The notes beneath the pieces were generated by a model. The model worked only from the letters and a program-made list of their open reading frames with translations. It searched no databases and had not been told where the DNA came from. Positions 54,390 to 63,804 of a stretch of DNA of 64,000 nucleotides are shown piece by piece. How positions within the stretch are numbered: the stretch's first letter is position 1; every line of letters begins with the position of its first letter. The stretch comes from Polyangiaceae bacterium (GTDB lineage: Bacteria > Myxococcota_A > Polyangia > Polyangiales > Polyangiaceae): contig JAHBVX010000009.1 in NCBI GenBank assembly GCA_019637295.1, positions 124,001-188,000 of the forward strand, in the 5' to 3' direction. Position numbers and translations under genes: made by a program.

Positions 54390-57300
54390 ATGCCGTCCAC
54401 CCCGCATCGAACCCTGTCCCTCTTCCTTAGCGGCGCCTTCCTGGTGAGCGCCTGCTCGTTCATCGCCGACGTGGACCGAGACAAGATCGGCGCTGGCGCG
54501 GGCTCCGGCGGCGCCGACGCCGCCGTCGGAGGCAGCGGTGGCTCGCTTGGGGGCAGCGCTGGGGTCGGCGGCGCGGGCGGAAGCTCTGGGTCTGCGGGAG
54601 CAGCTGCGGCGGGCGGCGTCTCGGGCGGCGCGGGGGTCGCCGGAGCAGCGGGCGCCGGCGGTGGTGCGGGTGTCTCCGGCGGCGCGGGCACGGCCGGTGC
54701 GTCGGGCAGCGCGGGCGCTTCGGGCGCCGATGGTGGAAGCAGTTGCCAGAACGCCAGCGAGTGCCCGGCGCCTACGGACGTCTGCCTGATAGCGACGTGC
54801 AGCGCGGGCGTGTGCGGGACGGGGTTCGCGCCGGCCGGCACGCCGACGCCCACTCAGGTGCCTGGCAACTGCGAGCGGACCGAGTGCGATGGCGCTGGCA
54901 ACTCCGCCGTGGTCACCGACGACAGCGACCTGCCCGACGACGGCAACGACTGCACCATCGACTCCTGCGACGCGGGCAGCCCCAAGTTCGACCCGGTCTC
55001 CCTCGGCACCGCCTGCGGCACGGGCGGCGATTTGGTCTGCGACGGCGCGGGGGCCTGCGTGGGCTGCAACGTCCCCGGCGACTGTGCCGGCTCGGACACC
55101 GAGTGCCAGGTGCGAAGCTGCGTGGCCAACGTCTGCGGCGTCGCGTTCACGGCTCAGGGGACCCCGGTCAGCGCGCAGACGCCGGGAGACTGCCGGGAGG
55201 ACCAGTGTGATGGCGCCGGCGGCGTGGACGACGCCGTGGACGACGCGGATCTGCCCGACGACGGCAACCCGTGCACGCAGAACCTGTGCGACGCCGGCAG
55301 CCCCTCGCACCCGCCGGTCAGCGCGGGGACGAGCTGCGGTGGCTCCCTCGTCTGCGACGGCGCGGGAGCCTGCGTCGGCTGCGCGTCGGCAGCGGATTGC
55401 CCCGGGACGAACACCGAGTGTCGCAGCAAGACCTGCGTCAACAACACCTGCGGCTTCGATTTCACGGCAGCCGGCACGCCAGTGACCAGCCAGACCGCGG
55501 GTGACTGCAAGGAGAACCGCTGCGACGGCGCGGGTGACGTCGTCGCGGCGAACCACGACACGGATCTGCCCGTGGACGGCAATCAGTGTACGGACGACGT
55601 ATGCACCAGCGGAGTCCCCTCCAACCCGCTTCGCAGCGCGGGAGCGACCTGTAGCCAGAGCGGCGGTACCCAGTGCGACGGCTTGGGCTCCTGCGTGCAG
55701 TGTTTGAGCGCCGCGCAGTGCGGCACCAGCACCGACTGCGTCACCCACACCTGCACCGCGGGGAGCTGCGGCGTGAACTTCACGGCGAGCGGGACGCCGA
55801 CCTCGAGTCAGGTCGCCGGCGACTGCCTCCAGGTTCAGTGCGACGGCGCCGGCGCGGCGACGCCGGCGGTCGACGACACGGACCTGCCCGTGGATGGCAA
55901 CCCGTGCACGAACGACGTGTGCACGGCGGGCGTGCCGTCGAACCCGCCCACGGGCGCGGGGGCTGCCTGCGGCACCAACCAGGTCTGCAACGGCGCGGGA
56001 GCGTGCGTCGGCTGCAACGTCGCCGCAGACTGCCCGGGGACGGACACCGAGTGTCGCACCAAGACCTGCGTCGGTGGCGCGTGCGGCTTCGACTTCGCCG
56101 CGAGCGGCACGCCGCTCTCGACTCAGACCAGCGGCGACTGCAAGCAGAGTCAGTGCGACGGCGCGGGCAACTCGGTCGACGTCGCTCTCGACACGGATCT
56201 GCCCGTGGATGGCAACCAGTGCACGAACGACGTGTGCACCAGCGGCACGCCCTCCAACCCCCCGACCACGGCAGGGGCGTCCTGCAGCCAGAACGGCGGC
56301 ACCCAGTGTGATGGTCTCGGCGCGTGCGTGCAGTGTCTGAGCGCCGCCGACTGCGGCGCCGACACGGAGTGCGCCACGTACCTGTGCACCGCGGGGGCGT
56401 GCGGGGTGGACTTCGCGCCGGTGGGCACGCTGGTCAGCGGGCAGACCGCCGGGGACTGTCAGCGGGTGCAGTGTGACGGCGCGGGCAGCGAGCAGTCCGT
56501 CGCGGACAACGCCGACCTACCCGACGACGGCAACCAGTGTACGACGGGGGTGTGCACCGCGGGTGCGCCATCCCAGTCCGCGCTGCCCGCCGGCACGGCG
56601 TGCAGTCAGAGCGGCGGCCAGGTCTGCGACGGCGCGGGGTCGTGCGCCGAGTGCGTGACGCCGGCGCAGTGCCCGGGCGGCGGGCTGTGTGTGCTCAGCG
56701 TCTGTCAGCCGGCGACCTGCGCGGACGGCCTGCAGAACCAGGACGAGACCGACACGGACTGCGGCGGCGCGACGTGTCCACAGTGCGCCAAGGATCAGGG
56801 CTGCGCCCTCGGCAGCGACTGCGAGACCGGCGTGTGCGTGGGCGGCACCTGCGCGGCGCCGATGGTGCTCGGCACCGCGCCCGCGGACGGCGCGACGAAC
56901 GTCCCGGTGGCCACGACCATCGCCGTCACGTTCAGCGCGCCGATGGACGGCACTACGCTGCTGGCGCAGACGACCAGCGGCGCGTGCACGGGCACCGTTC
57001 AGCTCTCCGTCGACGAGTTCAACAGCTGCCTTGGCTTTGCCTCTGCCGCGCCGGCGCTCAGCGCGGGCGACACCGTCGCCACCTTCGTGCCCGCTCCGGC
57101 CCTCTCCTACGACACCGCCTACCGCATCCGGGTGACCACCGGCGCCGAGGATGCCTTCGGCAACCCCATCGGCGCCCAGTACACCTCCGCCAGCGGCTTC
57201 TCGACGCTGGCGGCCAGCGGCAGCTGCGCTGGGTCCGTGGTGATCAGCCAGGTGTACGGCGGCGGCGGCAACGCGGGCGCCCTGTACACCCATGACTTCA

Positions 57301-58214
57301 TCGAGCTGCACAACCGAGGCAACACCGCGGTGGAGCTGACCGGGTGGTCCGTGCAGTACGCGAGCGGCACTGGGAGCGGTTGGGCACTGACGGCCTTGAC
57401 CGGCTCCATCGCGCCCGGCGGCTACTATCTCGTCCAGCAGGCGGCGGGCAGCGGCGGCACACTGCCCCTGCCCACCCCCGACGCCACCGGCTCGATCGCC
57501 ATGGGCGCGTCGCCCGGCAAGGTCGCGCTCGTCACGCACGCCACGTCGCTCACGGGTACGTGCCCGCTCGGGCCGGCGGTGCTCGACTTCGTCGGCTATG
57601 GCGGCGGCGTCAACTGCGCCGAGGGCGCGAGCGGCACCCCCGCTCCGAGCAACACCACCGCCGCCCTGCGCAAGACCGCAGGCTGCACGGATCTCGATCA
57701 GAACAACACGGACTTCGAGACCGGCGCGCCGACGCCCCGCAACAGCGCCTCCACGCCGCTGAGCTGCAGCACGCCCTGCGGCACGGTGAACGAGTCCGGC
57801 CTGGCGGCGGAGGCGGACTACTGCGCGGTGCTGAGTCCCCAGAGCTTGTCGCTCACGGTGAGCACGGCCTCCGGCGACGTCCGGGCACGACTCTACGAGG
57901 CGGGCCTCACCGAGGCAGCGGGCGCGCCCGCCGGCGTGATCGCGCAGATCGGTTACGGGCTGGCGAGCGTCAATCCGACGACCCAGAGCGGCTGGCGCTT
58001 CTTCCCGGCGTCTTGGGACTCGCAGCAAGGCAACGACGACGAGTACGTCGGCTCGTTCACCGCGCCGGCCAGCGCGGGCGCGTATCGTTACACCTTCCGC
58101 TTCAGCCTCGACGGACACTCCTTCACGTACTGCGACAAGAACGGCGCCGGCTCGAACTCGCCTCTCGCCTTCGAGCTGTCCGAGCTCCCGGTGCTCACCG
58201 TGACCCCGCCGTGA
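54390..58214 (+). CDS. Large Cys-rich repeat lipoprotein with Ig-like and lamin-tail domains
   Basis: A 1274-residue lipoprotein (SGAFLVSACSFIAD, Cys 22). After a Gly/Ser/Ala linker (about 30-115) come six repeats of about 105 residues, each with the pattern C-x4-DC-P-x3-TEC, GTP-x2-SQT-GDC, QCDGAG, TDLPVDGN-C, C-x5-C and CDGAGACVGC. Next is a Cys-rich block (DTDCGGATCPQCAKDQGCAL), an Ig-like domain of SbsA type (APADGATNVPVATTIAVTFS), a lamin-tail-like domain (VVISQVYGGGGNAGALYTHD, FIELHNRGNTAVELTGWSVQ) and a C-terminal beta domain. Likely a surface protein with many disulfides. Its stop overlaps the next start (GTGA). Confidence 0.85.
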   Translation: MPSTPHRTLSLFLSGAFLVSACSFIADVDRDKIGAGAGSGGADAAVGGSGGSLGGSAGVGGAGGSSGSAGAAAAGGVSGGAGVAGAAGAGGGAGVSGGAGTAGASGSAGASGADGGSSCQNASECPAPTDVCLIATCSAGVCGTGFAPAGTPTPTQVPGNCERTECDGAGNSAVVTDDSDLPDDGNDCTIDSCDAGSPKFDPVSLGTACGTGGDLVCDGAGACVGCNVPGDCAGSDTECQVRSCVANVCGVAFTAQGTPVSAQTPGDCREDQCDGAGGVDDAVDDADLPDDGNPCTQNLCDAGSPSHPPVSAGTSCGGSLVCDGAGACVGCASAADCPGTNTECRSKTCVNNTCGFDFTAAGTPVTSQTAGDCKENRCDGAGDVVAANHDTDLPVDGNQCTDDVCTSGVPSNPLRSAGATCSQSGGTQCDGLGSCVQCLSAAQCGTSTDCVTHTCTAGSCGVNFTASGTPTSSQVAGDCLQVQCDGAGAATPAVDDTDLPVDGNPCTNDVCTAGVPSNPPTGAGAACGTNQVCNGAGACVGCNVAADCPGTDTECRTKTCVGGACGFDFAASGTPLSTQTSGDCKQSQCDGAGNSVDVALDTDLPVDGNQCTNDVCTSGTPSNPPTTAGASCSQNGGTQCDGLGACVQCLSAADCGADTECATYLCTAGACGVDFAPVGTLVSGQTAGDCQRVQCDGAGSEQSVADNADLPDDGNQCTTGVCTAGAPSQSALPAGTACSQSGGQVCDGAGSCAECVTPAQCPGGGLCVLSVCQPATCADGLQNQDETDTDCGGATCPQCAKDQGCALGSDCETGVCVGGTCAAPMVLGTAPADGATNVPVATTIAVTFSAPMDGTTLLAQTTSGACTGTVQLSVDEFNSCLGFASAAPALSAGDTVATFVPAPALSYDTAYRIRVTTGAEDAFGNPIGAQYTSASGFSTLAASGSCAGSVVISQVYGGGGNAGALYTHDFIELHNRGNTAVELTGWSVQYASGTGSGWALTALTGSIAPGGYYLVQQAAGSGGTLPLPTPDATGSIAMGASPGKVALVTHATSLTGTCPLGPAVLDFVGYGGGVNCAEGASGTPAPSNTTAALRKTAGCTDLDQNNTDFETGAPTPRNSASTPLSCSTPCGTVNESGLAAEADYCAVLSPQSLSLTVSTASGDVRARLYEAGLTEAAGAPAGVIAQIGYGLASVNPTTQSGWRFFPASWDSQQGNDDEYVGSFTAPASAGAYRYTFRFSLDGHSFTYCDKNGAGSNSPLAFELSELPVLTVTPP
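54744..56651. repeat. Six tandem coding repeats of about 318 bp
   Basis: Six imperfect units (each about 106 codons) of the Cys-rich lipoprotein gene. They are similar enough to allow unequal recombination, yet differ in many positions, with paired alternating types (NVAADCPGTDTEC and LSAADCGADTEC forms). Confidence 0.8.
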
Positions 58215-59452
58215 GCGCCGCGAGCTGCAAGCGGTGCGGAGCGTCGCTCCCGCCCGCAGAAGCGGAAGGAGACGCGCACGTCACCTGTCCGGCCTGCGGC
58301 GCGGTCCGAGGCGTGTCCAAGCTCGCCGAGTCGGTGCTCGCAGCCCTCGCCGACGAGCGCGAGCCCGCCGCCGTGCTCCCGCCCGGGGTTCACGTCGAGT
58401 GGCAGCCCTCGCTCCGCCGCGGGGAGGGCTTCCGTGAGGCCGCCGCCCAGCGAGGAGGCCAGCTCTCGGTCCGTGCCTCGGAGGTGCAGCGGACGGGCGA
58501 GGCCTACCTGTCACTCGCGGCGGGGCTCTTGCTCACGGTTGCGCTGTGGCTGCCGTATCGCGGCGGGTTTCAGCTCTGGCTGACGATCGTCGCGGTGCTC
58601 ATCGGATTGTTGGCCTACCTGGTGCTGGGGCGCCTGAGCCTGACCTACTCTCTCGTCGTGAGTGATGCCGGCCTGGTCTACACTTCACGCGCTCACGCCC
58701 GGCTGCGTTCGACCTCCAAGACGGTACCCCGTTCGGACATCCTGCAGCTCTACGTCGTCGAGCTCCCGGAGACTCAGCGCAGCGTGGCGTCCTTCGAGCT
58801 CCGCTTGCGCCGCGCCGACGGTACCTCCGTGACCCTCGATGACTGGGTCAACCCCGAGCTGCCCCTGCTCCTCGAGGCGCTCGCCGAGTACGCCCTGGGC
58901 ATCGAGGACGTGCCCGTCGAGGGGGAGGTCGATCGCCACGTCGCCCGCGAGCGCACTCCGGTGCGTCTGAGCGTGGTGGTGGCGCTGGGCGCGGCCCTCT
59001 CCGCGGTCAGCGTCGCCGTTCTCGAGGTGTTCGGCGACCCCCTCGACCCGATGCTGCTGTCTGACCAGCCGCAGCAGCTCGAGCTGTCCCCTTGGCGTCC
59101 AGTGCGGGTTCACTTCAGCTCCTGGCTGTACTTCGATCGCGCACAGACCAGCCTGAGCGGACCCTTCGGTTCGGCCAGCGGGCTGGACAAGGCGACGGCC
59201 TTTCACATCGAGTTGGAGCGAGACGGTCAAGTCGTCCGCTCGCTGAGCTGCGATCCGTACGAGCTCGTGGGGCCCGCCTTCGTCGGCTCGAGCGCCGAGC
59301 ACCCGAGCTACGTTGGAGGCTTCATGCGGGGGTGCGCCCTCGACCTGCCGGCGGGTCGCTCCGTGCTGCGCGCGAGAGCGGTCCCCCTCGGGGAGCACGA
59401 GGGGCCGGTCAAACAGCGACTGGAGCCGCGAGTCCGACGCCGGCTCTGGTGA
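58211..59452 (+). CDS. Zinc-ribbon membrane protein
   Basis: A 413-residue protein from a GTG overlapping the previous stop by 4 nt. The N-terminus has a zinc ribbon (SCKRCGASLPPAEAEGD and VTCPACGAV). Two adjacent TM segments follow at about residues 97-115 and 118-140 (LSLAAGLLLTVALWLPYRGG, FQLWLTIVAVLIGLLAYLVL), a PH-like region (LVVSDAGLVYTSRAHARLRS, SFELRLRRADGTSVTLDDWV), another TM near 256-275 and a C-terminal beta domain. No function known. Coupled to the Cys-rich lipoprotein, so it may assist its export or anchoring (inference). Confidence 0.75.
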   Translation: MSAASCKRCGASLPPAEAEGDAHVTCPACGAVRGVSKLAESVLAALADEREPAAVLPPGVHVEWQPSLRRGEGFREAAAQRGGQLSVRASEVQRTGEAYLSLAAGLLLTVALWLPYRGGFQLWLTIVAVLIGLLAYLVLGRLSLTYSLVVSDAGLVYTSRAHARLRSTSKTVPRSDILQLYVVELPETQRSVASFELRLRRADGTSVTLDDWVNPELPLLLEALAEYALGIEDVPVEGEVDRHVARERTPVRLSVVVALGAALSAVSVAVLEVFGDPLDPMLLSDQPQQLELSPWRPVRVHFSSWLYFDRAQTSLSGPFGSASGLDKATAFHIELERDGQVVRSLSCDPYELVGPAFVGSSAEHPSYVGGFMRGCALDLPAGRSVLRARAVPLGEHEGPVKQRLEPRVRRRLW

Positions 59453-59481
59453 CCTTCGCAGAGACTGGGCTTGCGCGTAGG

Positions 59482-61209
59482 CTACGGCCAGAACCGCGCT
59501 ACCGTGCCTCCGGAAGGGCTCGAGCCGCCGACGATGATACGTCCGTCCGGGGCGATGGCCACGGTGGACATGAAGGTATTGCCACCAATCTGGAAGACAC
59601 GCGATCCCTTCGGTGTCTGGTCGGGCGCAAAGGTCTCGTCAATGCTGCCGTCGGGGTTGAAGCGCGTCAGCACGCTGCGATAGCCGCTGGCGCTGGTGCC
59701 CCCGCTGCCCACGACGACGAGCTTCCCATCGCTCTGGGCGGCGATCCCGGCGTAGGAGTAGTTGTAGGCTCCAGGGGGATTGTGCTGCGTGTGTGCAGCG
59801 GAGCCACCGTCGAGGTTGAAGCGGAACAGCGCAGGGTAGACGTCCGCGCCGCCCTGAATGGCGCCGGACAGGTAGATCCCGTTGCTGGTCACGACGCCGT
59901 CCCGGACATGCTCGTAGGCGCCCGCGGCGTAGCTCGTGCTGCCGTTCGTGCCAAAGGTCGTGTCCGCATCACCCGTGGTGTTCAGGCGTGCGGCGAGGAA
60001 CACGTGTGAGTTGTTGGTCCCGGCTACCACGATGCGACCGCTGGACAGCATCACGCTCGACAGATTGGCGCCAGCGAGGGACGCCTGAAGGTCGACCTTG
60101 CCCGGTGGCACTGGTAGGGAGCTTTGCCCCGGATCAACGCGCGCCACCACGCCATTCCCAACCCAGTTGGCGGCCACCACCGGCTTGTCGTCGAGCTGTA
60201 CGGCGAGCGCGGAAGCGCTGATCGTGGTGGGGAAGTTTGCCGCGGGTAGCATATAGGTGCCGTTCGCACCGAGCACCGCGTCTGCGACGCCGTTGCTGTT
60301 CATGCGCACCAGGGCCACGCCCCCGCTCACGTCCCCGGCCAATACGATTTGCCCGTTGCTTGCCCGCACGAGGTCCCGCACACCACCGGTGTTGGGCAGT
60401 GCGGGTGGCGAGAACGTGTCCGGCGTTCCGTCGGCGTTCAAGCGCTCGAGCTTCCAACCCGCGCCGCCGGTCGTGCTGTTGCTGGCGACCCAAATCTTTC
60501 CGTCGGGCGCGACCCCGAGCGCGGCAACCGCACCGGGACCGGAGCTGTGGACGGTGAACGTCTGGTCGAGGGTGCCCGCCACCTCCCGCACCAGCAGATC
60601 CAGCTGGGCGGTGTGACTCTTGCCCCCCCCGGTGAACCCGATGGGGACGGTCACGTTGCCCAGCTGGGCGCTCGATGCTGCGGAGATGGTGAGCGTGGTC
60701 GCAGTCTGTCCGCTGCCGATGGTGGCGGGGGGTGCCGAGATGTCCGCAACCGTGCCCAGCGTCACCGTGATCTCGTGGGCGAAGCACGCGATGAGCGAGA
60801 CCTGAACGTTCACGGCGACGGACTGACCTCGCAGCACTGATGCGCTCTGCGGCGGCACGACTCCGAAGTCAGGCTCCCCGGCGCACGCGTCCCCGGCGTC
60901 CGCTCCTGCGTCCCCGCCCCCCGTCGCTCCCGCACCGCCGGCGCCGGAGCTGCCGGAAGTGCCCCCTGAACCACCCGACCCGCCGCTTGAACCACCCGAC
61001 CCGCCGCCTGAACCACCCGACCCGCCGACTCCTGCCGCCGCCCCGCTGCCCGCGCCTCCCCCAAGGCCGCTGTCTCCCCCGGCCGAGGGTCGTTCGGTCG
61101 TATCTTCTATGCCGACGATCGCCTGACACCCGATGCCGAGGACAGGCACCGCGGCGAGAAGCACGAAGTGGACGACCCCGCGGCGGGACGGGGGCAAGCT
61201 CGCAGACAT
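59482..61209 (-). CDS. Delta-60 repeat lipoprotein
   Basis: A 575-residue protein with a lipoprotein-like signal (HFVLLAAVPVLGIGCQAI) and a Gly/Ser-rich linker. A beta domain (SVAVNVQVSLIACFAHEITV) is followed by a propeller-like region of delta-60 repeats: GVAPDGKIWVASNSTTGGAG, NGQIVLAGDVSGGVALVRMN, DKPVVAANWVGNGVVARVDP, SDGKLVVVGSGGTSASGYRS, IAPDGRIIVGGSSPSGGTVA. Such repeats are common in surface proteins of myxobacteria. It is followed by the TPR gene, 4 bases upstream on the same strand. Confidence 0.85.
   Translation of the reverse strand: MSASLPPSRRGVVHFVLLAAVPVLGIGCQAIVGIEDTTERPSAGGDSGLGGGAGSGAAAGVGGSGGSGGGSGGSSGGSGGSGGTSGSSGAGGAGATGGGDAGADAGDACAGEPDFGVVPPQSASVLRGQSVAVNVQVSLIACFAHEITVTLGTVADISAPPATIGSGQTATTLTISAASSAQLGNVTVPIGFTGGGKSHTAQLDLLVREVAGTLDQTFTVHSSGPGAVAALGVAPDGKIWVASNSTTGGAGWKLERLNADGTPDTFSPPALPNTGGVRDLVRASNGQIVLAGDVSGGVALVRMNSNGVADAVLGANGTYMLPAANFPTTISASALAVQLDDKPVVAANWVGNGVVARVDPGQSSLPVPPGKVDLQASLAGANLSSVMLSSGRIVVAGTNNSHVFLAARLNTTGDADTTFGTNGSTSYAAGAYEHVRDGVVTSNGIYLSGAIQGGADVYPALFRFNLDGGSAAHTQHNPPGAYNYSYAGIAAQSDGKLVVVGSGGTSASGYRSVLTRFNPDGSIDETFAPDQTPKGSRVFQIGGNTFMSTVAIAPDGRIIVGGSSPSGGTVARFWP
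60967..61029. repeat. Three 21-nt tandem repeats in the linker of the delta-60 gene
   Basis: Three copies of TGAACCACCCGACCCGCCGC plus one base encode GGSGGSS-type linker units on the minus strand. Exact or near-exact repeats indicate recent slippage. Confidence 0.75.
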
Positions 61210-61213
61210 GGAC

Positions 61214-62227
61214 TCAGAAGCTCCCTTGTAGCCAGACACCACCGCGCCGGAGCTCGGCTACCGGAACGACCTGGACCTTGGCTCCAGGCGTTGCGCGCTC
61301 CGTCGGCGCCAAGAACCACAGCGCGACCCCGGTGGCGACGAGCGCGCCGCCAACCCCCACCGCCACGTTCGAGGCGACCGCTGCAGAACGAGACTGGTCC
61401 GTCAGCTCCTGTCCTCGCGCGTCGCACGAGTTCGTCTGCGACTCGCAGTGGCCGCTGTCGAACGCTTCGTTCCACTTCGACGTCGCCCTCAGTCCGAAAT
61501 AGCCCCCGACCGCTAGCCCGACCACGCCGGCCCCCGCAGACACGACCGCCAGCGTCCGCCAGGGAGTCCCAGCGGGAGCTTCCTCCTGCACGACCGGGGC
61601 TCGAGGCACGGGCCCGGGCTCCGGGGCTTCTGCTCGTTGGGGCAGGGCGACCAGCGCCGGAACTTCGATGGTCTGGCGCTCCGCCTCCGCCAGCGTCACT
61701 TCCCCTTGCCAGGGCTGGTGCGATGGCGCTCTGGCCTCGAGCCTCTGCTGCCCAGGATCGACGGCGATCGGAGTCCCGAAGGCGCCGGAGGATAGCTCCC
61801 GACCGTTGTGCGTGACCACCAAACCGTCAAGGCCAGCTGAGGCGTGGATCGTCAGGTAGGGCACCCGAGGAGCGAGCTTCTCAGCGGCCGCTTGGGCGAT
61901 CTTCGCGCGCTGCGCGTCACCGGCCTTGGTGGCCAGCGCCACGACCTCGCGGTACATGGCCCAGGCGCTCGCCACGCGACCCACCAACTCGTAACACTGC
62001 GCGAGCTTGCCCCGGGTGCCGATGCCGTCGAACCGCTGCAGGCTCGCCTCGAGCTTCGGACAGGCCTCGTCGTTCTTGCCGCTCTTCATCAACGTGGTGG
62101 CCTGATCGAACAGCGTCTGAGCCATGGCGCGATCTTCGGGCGAGGACGCTGGCGCTTGTGCCAACGCAGGCCTAGCGCAGACCAAACCCGCGATGGCGAT
62201 GGCACGAAGACTCCACAGGCGGTGCAT
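61214..62227 (-). CDS. Exported TPR-like/PEGA-like protein with C-terminal membrane segments
   Basis: A 337-residue protein with a cleavable signal peptide (AIAIAGLVCARPALAQAPAS). The first part is helical, TPR-like (AMAQTLFDQATTLMKSGKND, ACPKLEASLQRFDGIGTRGK, LAQCYELVGRVASAWAMYRE). The middle is a beta unit (YLTIHASAGLDGLVVTHNGR), Pro-rich linker, and two C-terminal TM segments (TLAVVSAGAGVVGLAVGGYF, VAVGVGGALVATGVALWFLA). The architecture is common in Polyangia next to kinases. It lies between the kinase gene and the delta-60 gene on the same strand with 40 and 4 nt gaps. Confidence 0.8.
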   Translation of the reverse strand: MHRLWSLRAIAIAGLVCARPALAQAPASSPEDRAMAQTLFDQATTLMKSGKNDEACPKLEASLQRFDGIGTRGKLAQCYELVGRVASAWAMYREVVALATKAGDAQRAKIAQAAAEKLAPRVPYLTIHASAGLDGLVVTHNGRELSSGAFGTPIAVDPGQQRLEARAPSHQPWQGEVTLAEAERQTIEVPALVALPQRAEAPEPGPVPRAPVVQEEAPAGTPWRTLAVVSAGAGVVGLAVGGYFGLRATSKWNEAFDSGHCESQTNSCDARGQELTDQSRSAAVASNVAVGVGGALVATGVALWFLAPTERATPGAKVQVVPVAELRRGGVWLQGSF

Positions 62228-62267
62228 CGACCGAGCATAGTCTAGCCGAAATGCTCTTCGCCGAGAA

Positions 62268-63665
62268 TCACTGCATCGTGTCGAAGGCGCTCTCATCGGG
62301 CTTCTTCGGCGGTATCACCGGCGGCGCATCAGGTCTGGGCGCCGGTTTCGGTGTCGGCGCGGTCGCCGCGGGCCTGGTTGGAACCCGGGGCTCGGCGACG
62401 ACTGGGGTCAGGGGCTCGGGCGGACCCGCGTCCGCCGCGGGCTCCACCGGGGCAGTGAGCTGAGCCGCGATGGGCGGCGCCTCGAGCGACCGGGCAGGCG
62501 GCGGAACGGCGGCTGCCTGCTCTGGCGTCGGCGTCACGTTCCGCTCCGAAGCGTCCACCTCGGAGGCGAGCAGCGCACGAGCGCCGAGCGCAACGACTAC
62601 GATGATCGCCAGCGCGGCTGCGTAGGTCCACACCCGCCGCGGCGGACGCTTCTCATCGGTGACGGACAGCGCGCTCTGGGTCGGTCCGTCGCTGACCGCT
62701 GCGGCGCTCTTCACGACGACCGGCACCGAGGTGGTGTTGCGAGGGGCTGCCTCAGCGCCGGGATCCGTCGCACGGCCACTCAGTCGGAGGACCTTCGCGA
62801 CGGACCGGGCGCCATCGGCAGAGGCCAAGGGCTCGAGGGCGAGCGCGAGTTCGGCCAGGTCGGCGTAGCGCTCCGCGGCGGTCTTCGCGAGACAGCGGTC
62901 CACGATCGCGTCGAGGGGCGCGGGCGCGTCGGGCACGAGCGTGGAGGCGGGCGCGTGAGGTTCGTGCAGGATGCGAACGAAGAGATCGGCGATGTTGCTC
63001 GCCGTGAAGGGCGGGTGGCGGGTCACCAGCTGGTAGAGCACGGCACCCAGGGCCCAGATGTCGGCGCGATGGTCGACGTTACGGGACGACCGGGCTTGCT
63101 CCGGGGGCATGTACAGCGGAGACCCCATCACGGTACCCGTCTGAGTCGTCGGCATCGAGGGCTCGTCCTCCGAGCGCAGCTTGGAGACCCCGAAATCGAG
63201 CACCTTCACCAGGGGCGTGCCGTCGGGGGTGCGGGTCAGAAACAGGTTTGCCGGCTTGAGGTCGCGATGCACGATCCCCAGCGCATGCGCTTCGGCCAAC
63301 CCGACGCAAGCCTGGAGCACGAAGTCCACTGCTTCGCTCACGGGCAGCGCACGCTCGTCCACGACCTCTGACAGGTCCTGGCCCTGGAGGTACTCCATCA
63401 CGATGTAGGGCGAGCCATCCGGGAGGGTATCGACGTCGAGCACTCGGGCGACGTTCTCGCCACGTAGCTTCGCCACCGCGCGGGCTTCGCGTAGGAACCG
63501 GTTCATCGCGTCGGGCGGCAGGTCCTTGCTGACGTGCAGGAACTTCAGGGCGACTTGCTGCTCGAGCTGCTCGTGGCGAGCCAACACGACGACGCCCATG
63601 CCCCCCTCGCCCAGGACGCGATCGACGCGGTACTTGCCCGCAATCAGCTCGCCCGGCGCGACCAT
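62268..63665 (-). CDS. Membrane Ser/Thr protein kinase
   Basis: A 465-residue kinase from MVAPGELIAG (the frame is open further, but upstream codons lack the usual bias). Glycine loop LGEGGMGVV (18-26), ATP-Lys 41 (VALKFL), HRDLKPANLF (133-142), DFG 157-159 and activation segment TVMGSPLYMPPEQARSSRN. A linker with a TM near 350-370 (TYAAALAIIVVVALGARALL) ends in a Pro/Ala-rich extracytoplasmic tail. It heads an operon with the TPR and delta-60 genes. The promoter region is shared with the divergent XRE gene. Confidence 0.93.
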   Translation of the reverse strand: MVAPGELIAGKYRVDRVLGEGGMGVVVLARHEQLEQQVALKFLHVSKDLPPDAMNRFLREARAVAKLRGENVARVLDVDTLPDGSPYIVMEYLQGQDLSEVVDERALPVSEAVDFVLQACVGLAEAHALGIVHRDLKPANLFLTRTPDGTPLVKVLDFGVSKLRSEDEPSMPTTQTGTVMGSPLYMPPEQARSSRNVDHRADIWALGAVLYQLVTRHPPFTASNIADLFVRILHEPHAPASTLVPDAPAPLDAIVDRCLAKTAAERYADLAELALALEPLASADGARSVAKVLRLSGRATDPGAEAAPRNTTSVPVVVKSAAAVSDGPTQSALSVTDEKRPPRRVWTYAAALAIIVVVALGARALLASEVDASERNVTPTPEQAAAVPPPARSLEAPPIAAQLTAPVEPAADAGPPEPLTPVVAEPRVPTRPAATAPTPKPAPRPDAPPVIPPKKPDESAFDTMQ

Positions 63666-63766
63666 GGTCGCAATGGTGGCCGTTTCCCCGCTCCGCCGCA
63701 ATCCGTTGACGGTGCAAACGCGACCCCCGGCACCAGGCATCAACTCGCGGAAACTGACGACCTAAG

Positions 63767-63796
63767 TTGACTAACGCCGATTAAGTCGCCAATATT
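63767..63796 (+). promoter_or_regulatory. Probable sigma-70-type promoter of the XRE gene
   Basis: TTGACT at 63767-63772 and AATATT at 63791-63796 are separated by 18 bases. The spacer is unusually AT-rich for this genome. It is 9 bases before the GTG start of the regulator gene, so the mRNA may be leaderless or nearly so. Confidence 0.6.
63769..63787. promoter_or_regulatory. Imperfect inverted repeat, candidate operator
   Basis: GACTAA and TTAAGTC flank CGCCGA (one-base bulge). It overlaps the spacer of the promoter, the usual place for an autoregulatory operator of an XRE/HipB-type repressor. Confidence 0.45.
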
Positions 63797-63804
63797 TACG
63801 AGTT

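Noticed and set aside
53268-55748. Long minus-strand frame of 826 codons
   Set aside because: It mirrors the FHA gene and the Cys-rich lipoprotein gene, is rich in Arg/Ala, and has no family motif. GC bias keeps antisense frames open.
54744-56651. Tandem repeats as a CRISPR array
   Set aside because: Units are about 318 bp, coding and imperfect, without short direct repeats and spacers.
56517-58118. Minus-strand frame of 533 codons under the lipoprotein gene
   Set aside because: Low-complexity Arg/Ala/Gly product opposite a gene with strong motifs.
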